Below, in pieces: positions 17,171 through 27,550 of a DNA stretch of 64,000 nucleotides. The notes beneath the pieces are model-generated. The model worked only from the letters and a program-made list of their open reading frames with translations. It was not told the origin of the DNA and searched no databases. Location: NCBI RefSeq assembly GCF_900106675.1, contig NZ_FNOB01000011.1:1-64000 (forward strand), read 5' to 3'. Position numbers and translations under genes: made by a program. Source of the DNA: Allgaiera indica. GTDB taxonomy: Bacteria; Pseudomonadota; Alphaproteobacteria; Rhodobacterales; Rhodobacteraceae. The first letter of the stretch is position 1. Every line of letters starts with the position of its first letter.

Positions 17171-17245
17171 TGGTGGGTGATAAGAGATTCGAACTCCTGA
17201 CATCTTCGATGTGAACGAAGCGCTCTACCACTGAGCTAATCACCC
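17171..17245 (-). tRNA. tRNA-Val (anticodon CAC)
   Basis: On the minus strand a 75-base cloverleaf forms with acceptor GGGTGAT/ATCACCC, anticodon stem CTTCG/CGAAG, loop TTCACAT (anticodon CAC) and T loop TTCGAAT; CCA is encoded. It is close in sequence to the UAC isoacceptor at 9897, so the two probably share a recent ancestor. Confidence 0.96.
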
Positions 17246-17293
17246 GTTGGCGCGCGTCTTAGCGTCCCGCGCGGGACGACGCAAGAGGGCGGA

Positions 17294-17668
17294 TCAGCTT
17301 TCTTCGTCCTCCGCCCCCAGGGCGGCCGACCGCCCCTTGCGACGCAGCTTCAGCGTGATCACTTCGGCCGAACCCGCGTCCCGCGATCTCACGATCCGGA
17401 CCTTGCCCAGAGGCGGCAGATTCAGCGCCTCGCCGTCGGCCAGTGCCTGGCCGATAATCGCCAGCGTCGCCTCGACGATCTGCTTCACCTGCGGTTTCTT
17501 CGCGTCGGTTGCCGCAACCACGCGGGCGAACAGCTCGCGCTTGAGCAAGGTCACCTCGACGCCGCGATCCTCTGCAAGATCCGCGTCCTGCGCGGAGGTC
17601 GACGGGATCGAGGGGGCGGCATCGGCGCCCGAAACAGCGGGCGTTGTGGTCTTCGGCGACATTGCCAT
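17294..17668 (-). CDS. HU-family DNA-binding protein with N-terminal extension
   Basis: The 124-residue product has a disordered Thr/Ser/Ala-rich leader (about 1-40) followed by a bacterial HU/IHF-like domain, from VTLLKRELFARVVAATDAKK through LNLPPLGKVRIV. The usual arm region is shortened and ends in a basic LRRKGR segment. The start at 17668 is chosen because GGAGGG lies about 8 bases upstream; ATGs at 17683 and 17662 are alternatives. It lies downstream of lon, where many alphaproteobacteria have an HU gene, and may bind DNA as a dimer. Confidence 0.85.
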   Translation of the reverse strand: MAMSPKTTTPAVSGADAAPSIPSTSAQDADLAEDRGVEVTLLKRELFARVVAATDAKKPQVKQIVEATLAIIGQALADGEALNLPPLGKVRIVRSRDAGSAEVITLKLRRKGRSAALGAEDEES

Positions 17669-17930
17669 CGCGGGGCCCTCCATGGGGTAGCTGCGGCATG
17701 ATACCGGGTCGCCCCGGGGCTTGTCACCTATGCCGATGCCCCGGCTGCCGCCGTCGCGCGGGCCTTCACACCTACCCGCCGGCACAGGCCAGCCGCGGAG
17801 GGGCGGAGGATCGGAAGGCGGAGGAAGAAAGGTCGAAGAATGGGTTCGGGCACGCCATTGCCGAGGGACGCCCCAAACGACAGCGGCGGGAAGCCGAAGC
17901 CCCCCGCCGCGATCGATTCGTGCCCCGCGA

Positions 17931-20342
<2,412 letters not shown>

Positions 20343-20412
20343 TCGCGTTCCTTTCTGGCGGAAGAGCCCGGCCCCAAAGATCGGCGACCCGGCGCTCCCC
20401 TGTTCTTCCCAT

Positions 20413-20440
20413 ATCTGGGGGCCGGCGGGATGTTGTTCAA
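20413..20440 (-). promoter_or_regulatory. Candidate heat-shock (RpoH) promoter of lon
   Basis: On the minus strand ttgaa (20440-20436) is followed after 15 bases by ccccagat (20420-20413). This resembles the sigma-32 pattern CTTGAA, 13-15 bases, CCCCATnT. It sits about 70 bases before the lon start. Lon is a classical member of the heat-shock regulon. Confidence 0.5.
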
Positions 20441-20559
20441 CCTCGGCATGGCGCTGCCGGACACAATGGCCCGTGGTGGCGCCCGGAGCAAGTCGGCAAT
20501 CCTGTCGAATTGTCGCGTCTTCGTCGCGATCGGGCCGCCTTCAGGGGCCAGATCCAGCC

Positions 20560-20587
20560 GGGCGCGCGCCGAAAACCGGGCGCGCCC
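20560..20587 (-). terminator. Possible terminator hairpin downstream of the OYE gene
   Basis: Inverted arms gggcgcg (20560-20566) and cgcgccc (20581-20587) can pair, 40 bases after the reductase stop on the minus strand. No U tract follows, so intrinsic termination is uncertain. Confidence 0.3.
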
Positions 20588-20626
20588 GCCGTCTTGTCAG
20601 GCCCTTTCAGGCCCCGTCAATCCGCC

Positions 20627-21715
20627 TCAAACCGATTCGAGGGCCGGGTAATCCGTCAGGCCCTTGGCGCCGCCGCCGTACAGCGTGTCGCCGTCCAACT
20701 GGTTCAGCGGCGCATCTTTTTCGAGCCGCTCGACAAGGTCCGGATTGGCAATGAACGGCCGCCCGAAGGCCACCAGATCCGCCGCGCCGCTGTCGATCGC
20801 ATCCAGCGCCATCTGCCGGTCATAGCCGTTGTTGGCCATGTAGGGGCCGCCGAACAGCTTGCGCAGGGCGGCGATGCTTTCGCCCTCGGCCAGCGCGCGC
20901 GAGCCGCCGGTCGCGCCCTCGACCATGTGCAGAAACGCAAGGCCAAAGCGGTTTAGCGCCCCGATCACATGGCTGAAAGTCGCCATCGGATCGGCGTCCG
21001 AGATGCCATTCGCCGGGCTGAAGGGCGACAGGCGCAGCCCCACCCGGTCACCGCCCAATTCGTCGGTGACGGCCTCCAGCACCTCCAGCAGCAGCCGCGC
21101 GCGGTTCTCGACCGAGCCACCGTAGGCATCGGTGCGGTGGTTCGACCCGGTCTTCAGGAACTGGTCCAGGAGATAGCCGTTCGCGCCATGCACCTCGACC
21201 CCGTCAAAGCCTGCCTGCGCCGCCAGCCGCGCCGCGTGACGGTAGTCGGCCACGATCCCCGGCAGTTCGTCCAGTTCCAGCGCGCGCGGGGCCGAGGTGT
21301 CCTCGAACCCGTTCCTGGTGAAGGTCTTGGACCCCGCCGGGATCGCCGAGGGCGCGACCGGCGCCTGCCCGTCCGGCTGCAGCGAGACATGGCTGATCCG
21401 CCCTACGTGCCAAAGCTGCACCACCATCTTGCCACCCTCGGCATGGACCGCATCGGTCACCTTCTTCCAGGCCGCGGCCTGGCCCTCGGTGTGGATGCCC
21501 GGGGTCTGGATATACCCCTTGCCCTGAGGCGAAATCTGCGTGGCTTCGGTGATGATCAGCCCGGCGCCGGCGCGCTGACGATAATATTCGACATGCAGAT
21601 CGCCCACTTCGCCGGTCTGATCGTCGGCCCGGTTGCGCGTCAGCGGCGCCATGACGACGCGGTTGCGCATTTCGATACTGCCGGCGGTGAAGGGCGAGAA
21701 AAGCTTATGCGGCAT
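20627..21715 (-). CDS. nemA: Old Yellow Enzyme family alkene reductase
   Basis: The 362-residue flavoenzyme uses FMN and NAD(P)H to reduce activated C=C bonds such as N-ethylmaleimide. It begins MPHKLFSPFTAGSIEMRNRV and has MAPLTRNRA and VQLWHVGRISH, then the catalytic/FMN region GFDGVEVHGANGYLLDQFLK, HRTDAYGGSVENRARL and the final phosphate-binding VAFGRPFIANPDL. The start at 21715 is preceded by AGGAG. Upstream frame extension to 21952 has no coding character. It is monocistronic. Confidence 0.92.
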   Translation of the reverse strand: MPHKLFSPFTAGSIEMRNRVVMAPLTRNRADDQTGEVGDLHVEYYRQRAGAGLIITEATQISPQGKGYIQTPGIHTEGQAAAWKKVTDAVHAEGGKMVVQLWHVGRISHVSLQPDGQAPVAPSAIPAGSKTFTRNGFEDTSAPRALELDELPGIVADYRHAARLAAQAGFDGVEVHGANGYLLDQFLKTGSNHRTDAYGGSVENRARLLLEVLEAVTDELGGDRVGLRLSPFSPANGISDADPMATFSHVIGALNRFGLAFLHMVEGATGGSRALAEGESIAALRKLFGGPYMANNGYDRQMALDAIDSGAADLVAFGRPFIANPDLVERLEKDAPLNQLDGDTLYGGGAKGLTDYPALESV

Positions 21716-21914
21716 GTGGCTGCTCCTGTGGTTGGTTCGCGCGTTTTGCGCCTCGTCAGGGGAGCTAGGCGGATTGCGCTCCGCAGCAAGGGCGGGCGGA
21801 AAATTGAGCGGATAACCCCGGCAGGCGCAGCTGACGCATTCCGGCTTTTGGCGCGCAATAACGGCGTTGTGTGCCACTCTGGCGTAGGGTGGAATTGCCC
21901 TATGCTGACTGGTT

Positions 21915-22669
21915 TCAGGCCAGGGCCTCGATCTCCGAGGAGCCGAGGGCATTGTCGCGGTTCATGAGTGAGCCATGTTGCGCCATTGGTCCGAGCGACA
22001 CTGGCGGATGATGCGGATCCGGATTTCTGCGGTCTGGCGGTCAGGATCTTGGGACATGATCCGCTCACCGAAAGCCTTGAGGCTGTTCATCCGGGCCGCG
22101 TCCTGACTTTGAACGTCATAGCCGGCCCATCGCTTCGCCGGCGCCCGGCCCAAATGGCGCGTGGCGCGCAGGATCTCTTCCCGGGCGATCGCCGCCGGGC
22201 AGTCTTCCTTCCAGGCACGCCCGTCGCGGCGGATCGGTATGACCGCATCGGCACCGCGTTCGATGATCGCCGCATGGCATCGCTGCGTTTCATAGGCGCC
22301 ATCCGCGGTTACGGTGGCGATTTCTTCGCCTTCAGGGAAGCGCGCCAAAAGCCCGGGAAGCAGAGGGCTGCCCCCCCCCCTGGCGGCTCGAGGTGAACTC
22401 GACCGCCCGGACGTTTTCGGTCTTCGTGTCCACGACGATGTGGACCTTGCGCCATTGCCTGCGGCGCGAGGGGCCGTGATTGCGCACCTGCCATTCGCCG
22501 TCGCCGCGGAACGTTACGCCTGTGCTGTCAATCAGCAGGTTCAGCGGCGCCCCGGAGCGCCAGGCCGCCTCGGGATCAAACCAGACCAAGCGCGCTCCCG
22601 GCGGCGCGGCGACGCGGTATATTCTGACCGGTTGGCCGTGCGGTAGCGGGTGCGAGATAGCTTCGGCAC
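21915..22669 (-). pseudogene. IS5-family transposase, multiply broken
   Basis: Pieces of one transposase can be followed on the minus strand: YRTANRSEYTA (from about 22669), WFDPEAAW, LLIDSTGVTFRGDGEWQ with the first catalytic Asp, FPEGEEIATVTADGAYET with the second, and MNRDNALGSSEIEALA to the stop at 21915. Damage includes a frameshift near 22610, a deletion of the central part between WFDPE and LLIDSTG, a one-base frameshift in a run of ten C (22371-22380), and a 38-base insert near the end. The element cannot be active. Confidence 0.88.
21970..22008. repeat. Approx. 38-bp palindrome-ended repeat, copy 2 (inside IS5 remnant)
   Basis: The + strand reads gagccatgt, then gcgcca, then tggtccgag and ends actggcgga. 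It matches copy 1 at 193-232 at about 32 of 38 positions with two exact 9-mers. The outer inverted repeat is reduced to gcca/tggc. The insert breaks the transposase frame just before the MNR motif of the carboxy end. Confidence 0.6.
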
Positions 22670-22951
22670 GCGCCTCAGCGAACGGGCAGGATTCGCAGGG
22701 TGACTCCGCGTCACCGATATGTGCAACACTGCCCTGGGAACGTACGAGATGATCCAGGTTCACAAGCGCCGCGCGACGGCGCCGACCCTCCTGACGCAGG
22801 TCATGCGTCTCGGGGCGCATCCGGTTCGCGATAGCGCCCAGCCGCCACGGGGCGGCCCCCCGGCGGATCCTCTACAGACCCTGGCTCTACCATGGCGCGC
22901 CGCTCTGGCGGGAGTTCGAGACCCGATGACGAACAAGCCTTTCCTGTCGGT
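22670..22951. other. Non-coding stretch between IS5 remnant and PAP2 fragment
   Basis: No gene, RNA or convincing terminal inverted repeat of the IS5 remnant was found here. Short open frames on both strands encode Arg/Pro-rich sequences with no recognisable family. Confidence 0.4.
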
Positions 22952-23125
22952 TCAGCCAAACGTATCAGTCATGAGCCGGGTTACCAGCACCCACGCGGCG
23001 CCGAGGGTCCAGCCAGCCAGCACGTCGGTCGGCCAATGAACCCCGAGGTAGACACGGCCGAACCCCATAAGCCCGGCCATAAAACGCCCACCCCCATGAC
23101 GAAGCCGCGCATCGCGCAGCCCGTC
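22952..23125 (-). pseudogene. PAP2-superfamily phosphatase, 3' fragment
   Basis: On the minus strand the frame reads FMAGLMGFGRVYLGVHWPTD and then VLAGWTLGAAWVLVTRL, the last motif (SRxxxxxHxxxD-like, with GR in place of SR) and final membrane segment of a PAP2 phosphatase. Upstream bases suggest AMRGFVMGVGV in another frame, so a frameshift lies near 23080. The rest of the gene is missing. An intact but different PAP2 gene starts right beside it. Confidence 0.7.
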
Positions 23126-23136
23126 TCGCCGCCCGT

Positions 23137-23679
23137 TCACAGGATGCTCGTCGCGAAGCGATCGAGGCGCGTATTCTCGCGGTAGAGCAGGCGGACGATG
23201 ATGGCGCCGAGGAACCCGGTCGCCGTGCCCCCCAGAACGTCGGTCACATAATGGGTGCCGACGTAGACGCGCGACAGGCAGACGAGGAATGCCATGGCGA
23301 AGAACGCCAGCGCCCGGCGCGGAAGCCCCTGCAATGCGAAGGCCATTGCCACCGACATCGAGGCCGTGGCGTGATCCGAGGGGAACGACCAGTCCGCGCT
23401 CTTCGCGATCAGAAGGTGTGACACCCCGGCATCGTAGGGCCGGACGCGGTGGATGAACAGCAGAACGCCCTGGTTGATCGCAAGCCCGAGAAGAAAGGCA
23501 AGGCCCGCACAGATCGCCACATGACGCACATGGGTCCGATCCTCGCGGACCCACCATTGCACGACGACCAGAAGGACGATGATGGGCACACCCACTTGCG
23601 TGATCGCCACCATCATGGGATCGAGGAGGGGCGTCTGGCCCGCGAAGGAGTTGATCCAGTGGGTGATCGCAGCGTCCAT
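23137..23679 (-). CDS. PAP2-superfamily membrane phosphatase (BcrC-like)
   Basis: The 180-residue protein has about five membrane segments and all three PAP2 motifs: HRVRPYD, SFPSDHA (Asp where many have Gly) and SRVYVGTHYVTDVLGG. The best-known relatives dephosphorylate undecaprenyl diphosphate on the periplasmic side (BcrC, YbjG), but other lipid phosphates are possible. It is divergent from the DUF2127 gene with only 34 bases between starts. It lies in the accessory island next to a fragment of another PAP2 gene. Confidence 0.88.
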   Translation of the reverse strand: MDAAITHWINSFAGQTPLLDPMMVAITQVGVPIIVLLVVVQWWVREDRTHVRHVAICAGLAFLLGLAINQGVLLFIHRVRPYDAGVSHLLIAKSADWSFPSDHATASMSVAMAFALQGLPRRALAFFAMAFLVCLSRVYVGTHYVTDVLGGTATGFLGAIIVRLLYRENTRLDRFATSIL

Positions 23680-23713
23680 GGCATTCCCTTCTTACAGCGA
23701 GGTCCTTCCCGGC

Positions 23714-24196
23714 ATGCAGGTCACCGAGCACCGCATTCACCAAGCCTTTCAACTTAGTGTCCTACTCAAGGGGTTGCACGCGCTGACCGAGATCGTTGGC
23801 GGACTTGTGTTCTATTTCGTTCCGGCGCCGATGATCCTGCACTGGGTCAACATCGTCACGCAGGAGGAACTGACCGAGGACCCGCGCGACTTTGTGGCCA
23901 CTCATCTGGTCAGCGCCGCGCAGCATCTCTCCGGTGGGACCGAGGCGTTCTATGCCTTCTACCTCATCAGCCATGGCCTCATCAAAGTCGTGCTGGTGGC
24001 GGGTCTTCTGCGAGAGAAGTTGATCGCCTATCCCTTGTCGCTGATCGCGCTCGGAGGCTTCATCGCCTACCAACTCTACCGCTACAGCTACACGCACTCG
24101 TTCGGACTGATCGTGCTGACGGTGTTCGACCTGATCGTCATCGTGCTGGTCTGGCACGAATGGCGCCTGCTTCGGAAACATCTGCCAGTGGATTGA
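23714..24196 (+). CDS. DUF2127 membrane protein
   Basis: The 160-residue protein begins MQVTEHRIHQAFQLSVLLKG and has four predicted membrane segments, with HGLIKVVLVAGLLREKLIAY as the conserved core of DUF2127. The function is not known. The base composition is less GC-rich than that of neighbouring genes, in keeping with acquisition together with the IS and PAP2 material. The start at 23714 is 34 bases from the divergent PAP2 start, so the two promoters overlap. Confidence 0.85.
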   Translation: MQVTEHRIHQAFQLSVLLKGLHALTEIVGGLVFYFVPAPMILHWVNIVTQEELTEDPRDFVATHLVSAAQHLSGGTEAFYAFYLISHGLIKVVLVAGLLREKLIAYPLSLIALGGFIAYQLYRYSYTHSFGLIVLTVFDLIVIVLVWHEWRLLRKHLPVD

Positions 24197-24286
24197 AGAC
24201 AGCGGGCCTCCAGCCGATCAGGTTCGCATTTCGATCGCGCGGGCCCGCCGACGTAGCTCCTCAAGCCGGAATGCGCCAAGGCGCGG

Positions 24287-25414
24287 CTAGAGGCGCTCGA
24301 TATCGCCCTCGGCGCGGAGCCTGTGGAAATCGGCCACGAAGGCCTCCAGGCGGCCGGCGGCGATGGCGGTGCGCAGACCATCCATAAGCTCTTGGAAATA
24401 ATGGAGGTTATGCCACGTCAGCAGCATCGAGGCGATGATTTCGCCCGCGCGGTAGACATGGTGCAGATAGGCACGGCTATAGCCCCGGCAGGCGGGACAG
24501 GCGCAGTCTTCGTCCAGCGGCCGAGGGTCATCGGCATGGCGGGCGTTCTTCAGGTTCACCTGACCGCGCCGTGTCCAGGCCTGGCCCGTGCGTCCCGACC
24601 GCGAGGGCAGCACGCAATCCATCATGTCGACGCCGCGCTGAACGGCGCCGACGATATCGTCGGGCTTGCCGACCCCCATCAAATAGCGCGGCCTGTCGGC
24701 GGGCAGCATGCCGGGCGCGTAGTCCAGCACCCCGAACATCGCCTCCTGCCCCTCGCCCACCGCGAGGCCGCCGATCGCATAGCCGTCAAAGCCGATCGCG
24801 CGCAGCGCCTCGGCGCTTTCGGCGCGCAGCTCCTTCGTCACGCCGCCCTGCTGAATGCCGAACAGCGCATGTCCCGGCCGATCGCCGAAGGCCTCGCGCG
24901 ACCGCTCGGCCCAGCGCATCGACATCCGCATCGATTGCGCCACCTGCTCTTCGGTCGCCGGCAGCGCGGGGCATTCGTCGAAACACATCACGATGTCGGA
25001 GCCCAGAAGCCGCTGGATCTCCATGCTGCGTTCGGGCGACAGGAAATGCTCGGACCCGTCGACATGGGATTTGAAGCGCACGCCGTCTTCGGTCAGCTTG
25101 CGCAGGTCCGACAGGCTCATCACCTGGAACCCGCCGGAATCGGTCAGGATCGGGCGGTTCCAGTTCATGAAGCGGTGCAGACCGCCAAGCTTCGCCACCC
25201 GTTCCGCCCCGGGGCGCAGCATCAGGTGATAAGTGTTGCCCAGCAAGATGTCGGCGCCGGTGGCGCGCACGCTTTCGGGCAGCATCGCCTTCACCGTGGC
25301 GGCCGTGCCCACCGGCATGAAGGCTGGGGTGCGGATCTGGCCCCGCGGGGTGTGGATCGTGCCGGTGCGCGCGCGCCCGTCGGTGGCGGCGATGGAAAAC
25401 GAGAAAGCTGTCAT
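24287..25414 (-). CDS. tgt: Queuine tRNA-ribosyltransferase
   Basis: The enzyme exchanges guanine-34 of tRNAs with GUN anticodons for preQ1 in queuosine synthesis. The 375-residue protein has [10 protein letters not shown] with the general acid/base Asp, [11 protein letters not shown] with the nucleophile Asp just before it (MMDCVL), and the zinc site CACPAC with a later His in [11 protein letters not shown]. The start [18 protein letters not shown] at 25414 gives the typical length; the open frame upstream is Arg-rich and rejected. No other queuosine gene is adjacent. Confidence 0.97.
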   Translation of the reverse strand: MTAFSFSIAATDGRARTGTIHTPRGQIRTPAFMPVGTAATVKAMLPESVRATGADILLGNTYHLMLRPGAERVAKLGGLHRFMNWNRPILTDSGGFQVMSLSDLRKLTEDGVRFKSHVDGSEHFLSPERSMEIQRLLGSDIVMCFDECPALPATEEQVAQSMRMSMRWAERSREAFGDRPGHALFGIQQGGVTKELRAESAEALRAIGFDGYAIGGLAVGEGQEAMFGVLDYAPGMLPADRPRYLMGVGKPDDIVGAVQRGVDMMDCVLPSRSGRTGQAWTRRGQVNLKNARHADDPRPLDEDCACPACRGYSRAYLHHVYRAGEIIASMLLTWHNLHYFQELMDGLRTAIAAGRLEAFVADFHRLRAEGDIERL

Positions 25415-25748
25415 GGCCGGGCCATAGCGCCCCACGGGGCGCGATGCAATTGGCCTGACATCGCACGACCCCGGCCTAGACCCGTTTCGGCCCGGCAGGC
25501 GGCCCAGGCGCGGGGCCCAGGCGCGGGACAAGCGCCTCCGGCGCTCTCGATCACGCGGGCACCAACGGCGATGCCGCCCCATCGGCGCCCAAACCCCGGC
25601 ACAGGCCCCCGGGGGGCCAAGCGCGCGCCCCGCGCGGACCGGATGTTCCCCTCACAATCTCCGGACCGGCCCCCGACGCGCCTTACGCGCACTGGACCCG
25701 GCGGCCCGCTTTCCCTATATAAACAGTCGACAATCGTGCGAGAGATTC
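25415..25748. promoter_or_regulatory. Divergent intergenic region with candidate sufT promoter
   Basis: The 334 bases between tgt and sufT hold no gene. Near the right end tatata (25716-25721) lies 28-33 bases before the sufT ATG and could be its -10 box; the -35 candidate tggacc (25693-25698) is weak. The AT-rich patch stands out from the GC-rich surroundings. Confidence 0.4.
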
Positions 25749-26114
25749 ATGACCGCTGACGCCGCATACCCCGCCGAGGGCGAACCCCTGATCCGGCCCT
25801 CGACCCAGGACCACCCGCTTTACGACGCGGTCGTAGAGGCCTGCCGTACGGTCTATGACCCGGAAATCCCTGTGAATATCTTCGATCTGGGGCTGGTCTA
25901 CACGATCGAGATCAACGACCAGAACGAGGTTTTCGTCATCATGACGCTCACCGCGCCCGGCTGCCCCGTCGCGGGCGAGATGCCCGGCTGGGTGGCCGAG
26001 GCGATCTCTCCCCTGCCTGGGGTCAAGACGGTCGATGTGCAGATGACCTTCGATCCGCCCTGGGGCATGGACATGATGTCCGAAGAGGCCCGGTTGGAAC
26101 TGGGCTTCATGTAA
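25749..26114 (+). CDS. sufT: SufT-type Fe-S assembly protein (DUF59/MIP18 family)
   Basis: The 121-residue protein is a stand-alone DUF59 protein involved in iron-sulfur cluster maturation. It shows YDPEIPVNIFDLGLVY near residue 38 and the conserved cysteine in LTAPGCPVAGEM. The tail MTFDPPWGMDMMSEEAR is typical of the SUF-associated subgroup. It lies 83 bases before sufA, which supports the assignment, but sufB, sufC, sufD and sufS are not in this window. Confidence 0.9.
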   Translation: MTADAAYPAEGEPLIRPSTQDHPLYDAVVEACRTVYDPEIPVNIFDLGLVYTIEINDQNEVFVIMTLTAPGCPVAGEMPGWVAEAISPLPGVKTVDVQMTFDPPWGMDMMSEEARLELGFM

Positions 26115-26197
26115 CCGCGGCCCCGCCGCCCTTGAGAAGTGGCTGGGGCAGACCTAAGTTGAGCGTAACGCACAGGATTACCCTGAAAGGTTCCGAC

Positions 26198-26548
26198 ATG
26201 TTCGGCATTCCCGGCAAACAGGCCGTCACCCTTACCCCCACCGCCGCGAAGCAGGTGGCGAAGCTGATGCAGCGCGACGGCGCCGCGGGGCTGCGCATCG
26301 GCGTGAAGAAGGGCGGCTGCGCGGGCATGGAATACACGATGGACTATGTGTCCGAGGTCGATCCGATGGACGAGGTCGTCGAACAGGACGGTGCGCGGGT
26401 GATGATCGCCCCGATGGCGCAGATGTTCCTGTTCGGGACCGAGATCGACTATCAGACCTCGCTGCTGGAATCGGGTTTCCACTTCAACAACCCCAACGTG
26501 GTCGAGGCCTGCGGCTGCGGCGAATCGATCAAGTTCGCCGAAAGCTGA
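26198..26548 (+). CDS. sufA: A-type Fe-S scaffold/carrier (SufA/IscA/ErpA family)
   Basis: The 116-residue protein carries the three cluster-binding cysteines of the HesB/IscA family, one in KKGGCAGMEY and two in EACGCGES near the end. The start MFGIPGKQAVTLTPTAA at 26198 follows GAAAGG; an upstream in-frame ATG at 26132 is rejected for lack of conservation. It probably carries Fe-S clusters to target apoproteins. It belongs with the sufT gene just upstream. Its stop overlaps the next gene as TGATG. Confidence 0.92.
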   Translation: MFGIPGKQAVTLTPTAAKQVAKLMQRDGAAGLRIGVKKGGCAGMEYTMDYVSEVDPMDEVVEQDGARVMIAPMAQMFLFGTEIDYQTSLLESGFHFNNPNVVEACGCGESIKFAES

Positions 26549-26949
26549 TGGCCGCCGACCCGGCCCTGATCGCGCATCTGCGCGATCTTTTCGCCGGGCT
26601 GGGTCCGATCGAGGTGCGCCGGATGTTCTCGGGCGCCGGCCTCTATGCCGAGGGCGACGCGATGTTCTGCCTGATCGCCCACGATGCCGTCTACCTGAAG
26701 ACCGACGACGCCACCCGCCCGCTGTTCGAGGCCGCGGGGGCCGAACCCTTCGCCTACGAGATGAACGGCCGGACGCGATCGTTGCCCAGTTTCATGACCT
26801 TGCCCGAAAGCGCCATGGAAGACCCCGACGAGGCGCTGCGCTGGGCCCGCCTTGCCCTGCCACCCGCCCAGGCCGCCGCGCAGGAGAAGCGGCGCGTCAA
26901 GGCGCGCAAGGCCGCGAAGGCCGGGGGCGCGGCGCGGCCACGCGCCTGA
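26548..26949 (+). CDS. TfoX N-terminal domain protein
   Basis: The 133-residue product has the TfoX_N pattern FAGLGPIEVRRMFSGAGLYA, MFCLIAHDAVYLKTDD and the later PSFMTLPESAMEDPDE. A basic Ala/Lys/Arg tail (about 112-133) follows. In gammaproteobacteria full-length TfoX/Sxy promotes competence genes, but isolated N domains like this have no proven role. Its start overlaps the sufA stop and its 3' end overlaps the convergent TetR gene by 53 bases. Confidence 0.85.
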   Translation: MAADPALIAHLRDLFAGLGPIEVRRMFSGAGLYAEGDAMFCLIAHDAVYLKTDDATRPLFEAAGAEPFAYEMNGRTRSLPSFMTLPESAMEDPDEALRWARLALPPAQAAAQEKRRVKARKAAKAGGAARPRA

Positions 26950-27550
26950 ACATCCCCACGACCTGTCCGTTCAGCCGCAGCACCTCGGCCGCGTCGAGGC
27001 CCTGCCAATGCCGGGCAAACCAGCGGTCGGCCTCCAGTGCCATCGCGAACAGCACCGGCAGCAGCAGGCTTTCGGGCAGATCGTCGCGCACCGCGCCGAC
27101 CGACCGGCCGATCGCCACCAGCCGCGCGAAGCCCTCGCGCAGGAAGCCGCCGGGCAGCGCGCCGCGCGTGGTGTCGCTTTCGTACAGGCCGCCGGCCAGC
27201 GCCGCCAGCGCCGGATCCTTCAGAAGTAGCACGCTCACCTCGCGAAACAACCGCTCGACCTCGGCCCAGAAGGCCCCTGCGTCGCGCGGCGCGGTGAAGG
27301 TGAAATCCAGTTCGGCCACCAGCCGCTGAAAGGCCCGCTCGATCACCGCGCCGTAAAGATCGGCCTTGTCGCGGATGTAGTAATAGGCTTGGCCCTTGCT
27401 CATCCCCGCCGCGGCCAGGATGCGGTTCAACGAGGCGCCCGCAAAGCCGTGCACGGCGAATTCGGCCTCGGCCGGGTCTAGCAATTGCGCCCGCCGCGCC
27501 GCGTCCAGCGCCCTGAGGCGCGCGCGCGCCGCCCCCGCCGGATCAGCCAT
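26897..27550 (-). CDS. TetR-family transcriptional regulator
   Basis: The 217-residue protein has a TetR N-terminal helix-turn-helix: FAVHGFAGASLNRILAAAGM followed by SKGQAYYYIRDKADLYGAVI at about residues 31-70. The C-terminal part is a ligand/dimer domain without a recognisable subfamily. The start overlaps the VOC stop by 8 bases (ATGGCTGA), so the regulator is co-translated with that gene. The palindromes upstream of the VOC gene are probable binding sites, giving autoregulation. Confidence 0.9.
   Translation of the reverse strand: MADPAGAARARLRALDAARRAQLLDPAEAEFAVHGFAGASLNRILAAAGMSKGQAYYYIRDKADLYGAVIERAFQRLVAELDFTFTAPRDAGAFWAEVERLFREVSVLLLKDPALAALAGGLYESDTTRGALPGGFLREGFARLVAIGRSVGAVRDDLPESLLLPVLFAMALEADRWFARHWQGLDAAEVLRLNGQVVGMFRRVAAPRPRPSRPCAP

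Noticed and set aside
9897-17245. tRNA genes as attachment sites of an integrated element
   Set aside because: No integrase gene and no repeated tRNA 3' fragment were seen beside either tRNA-Val; the similarity of the two tRNAs is explained by their being isoacceptors.
22670-22951. Terminal inverted repeat of the IS5 remnant
   Set aside because: I compared the sequence outside the N-terminal end with the sequence near 21890 and found no convincing inverted match.
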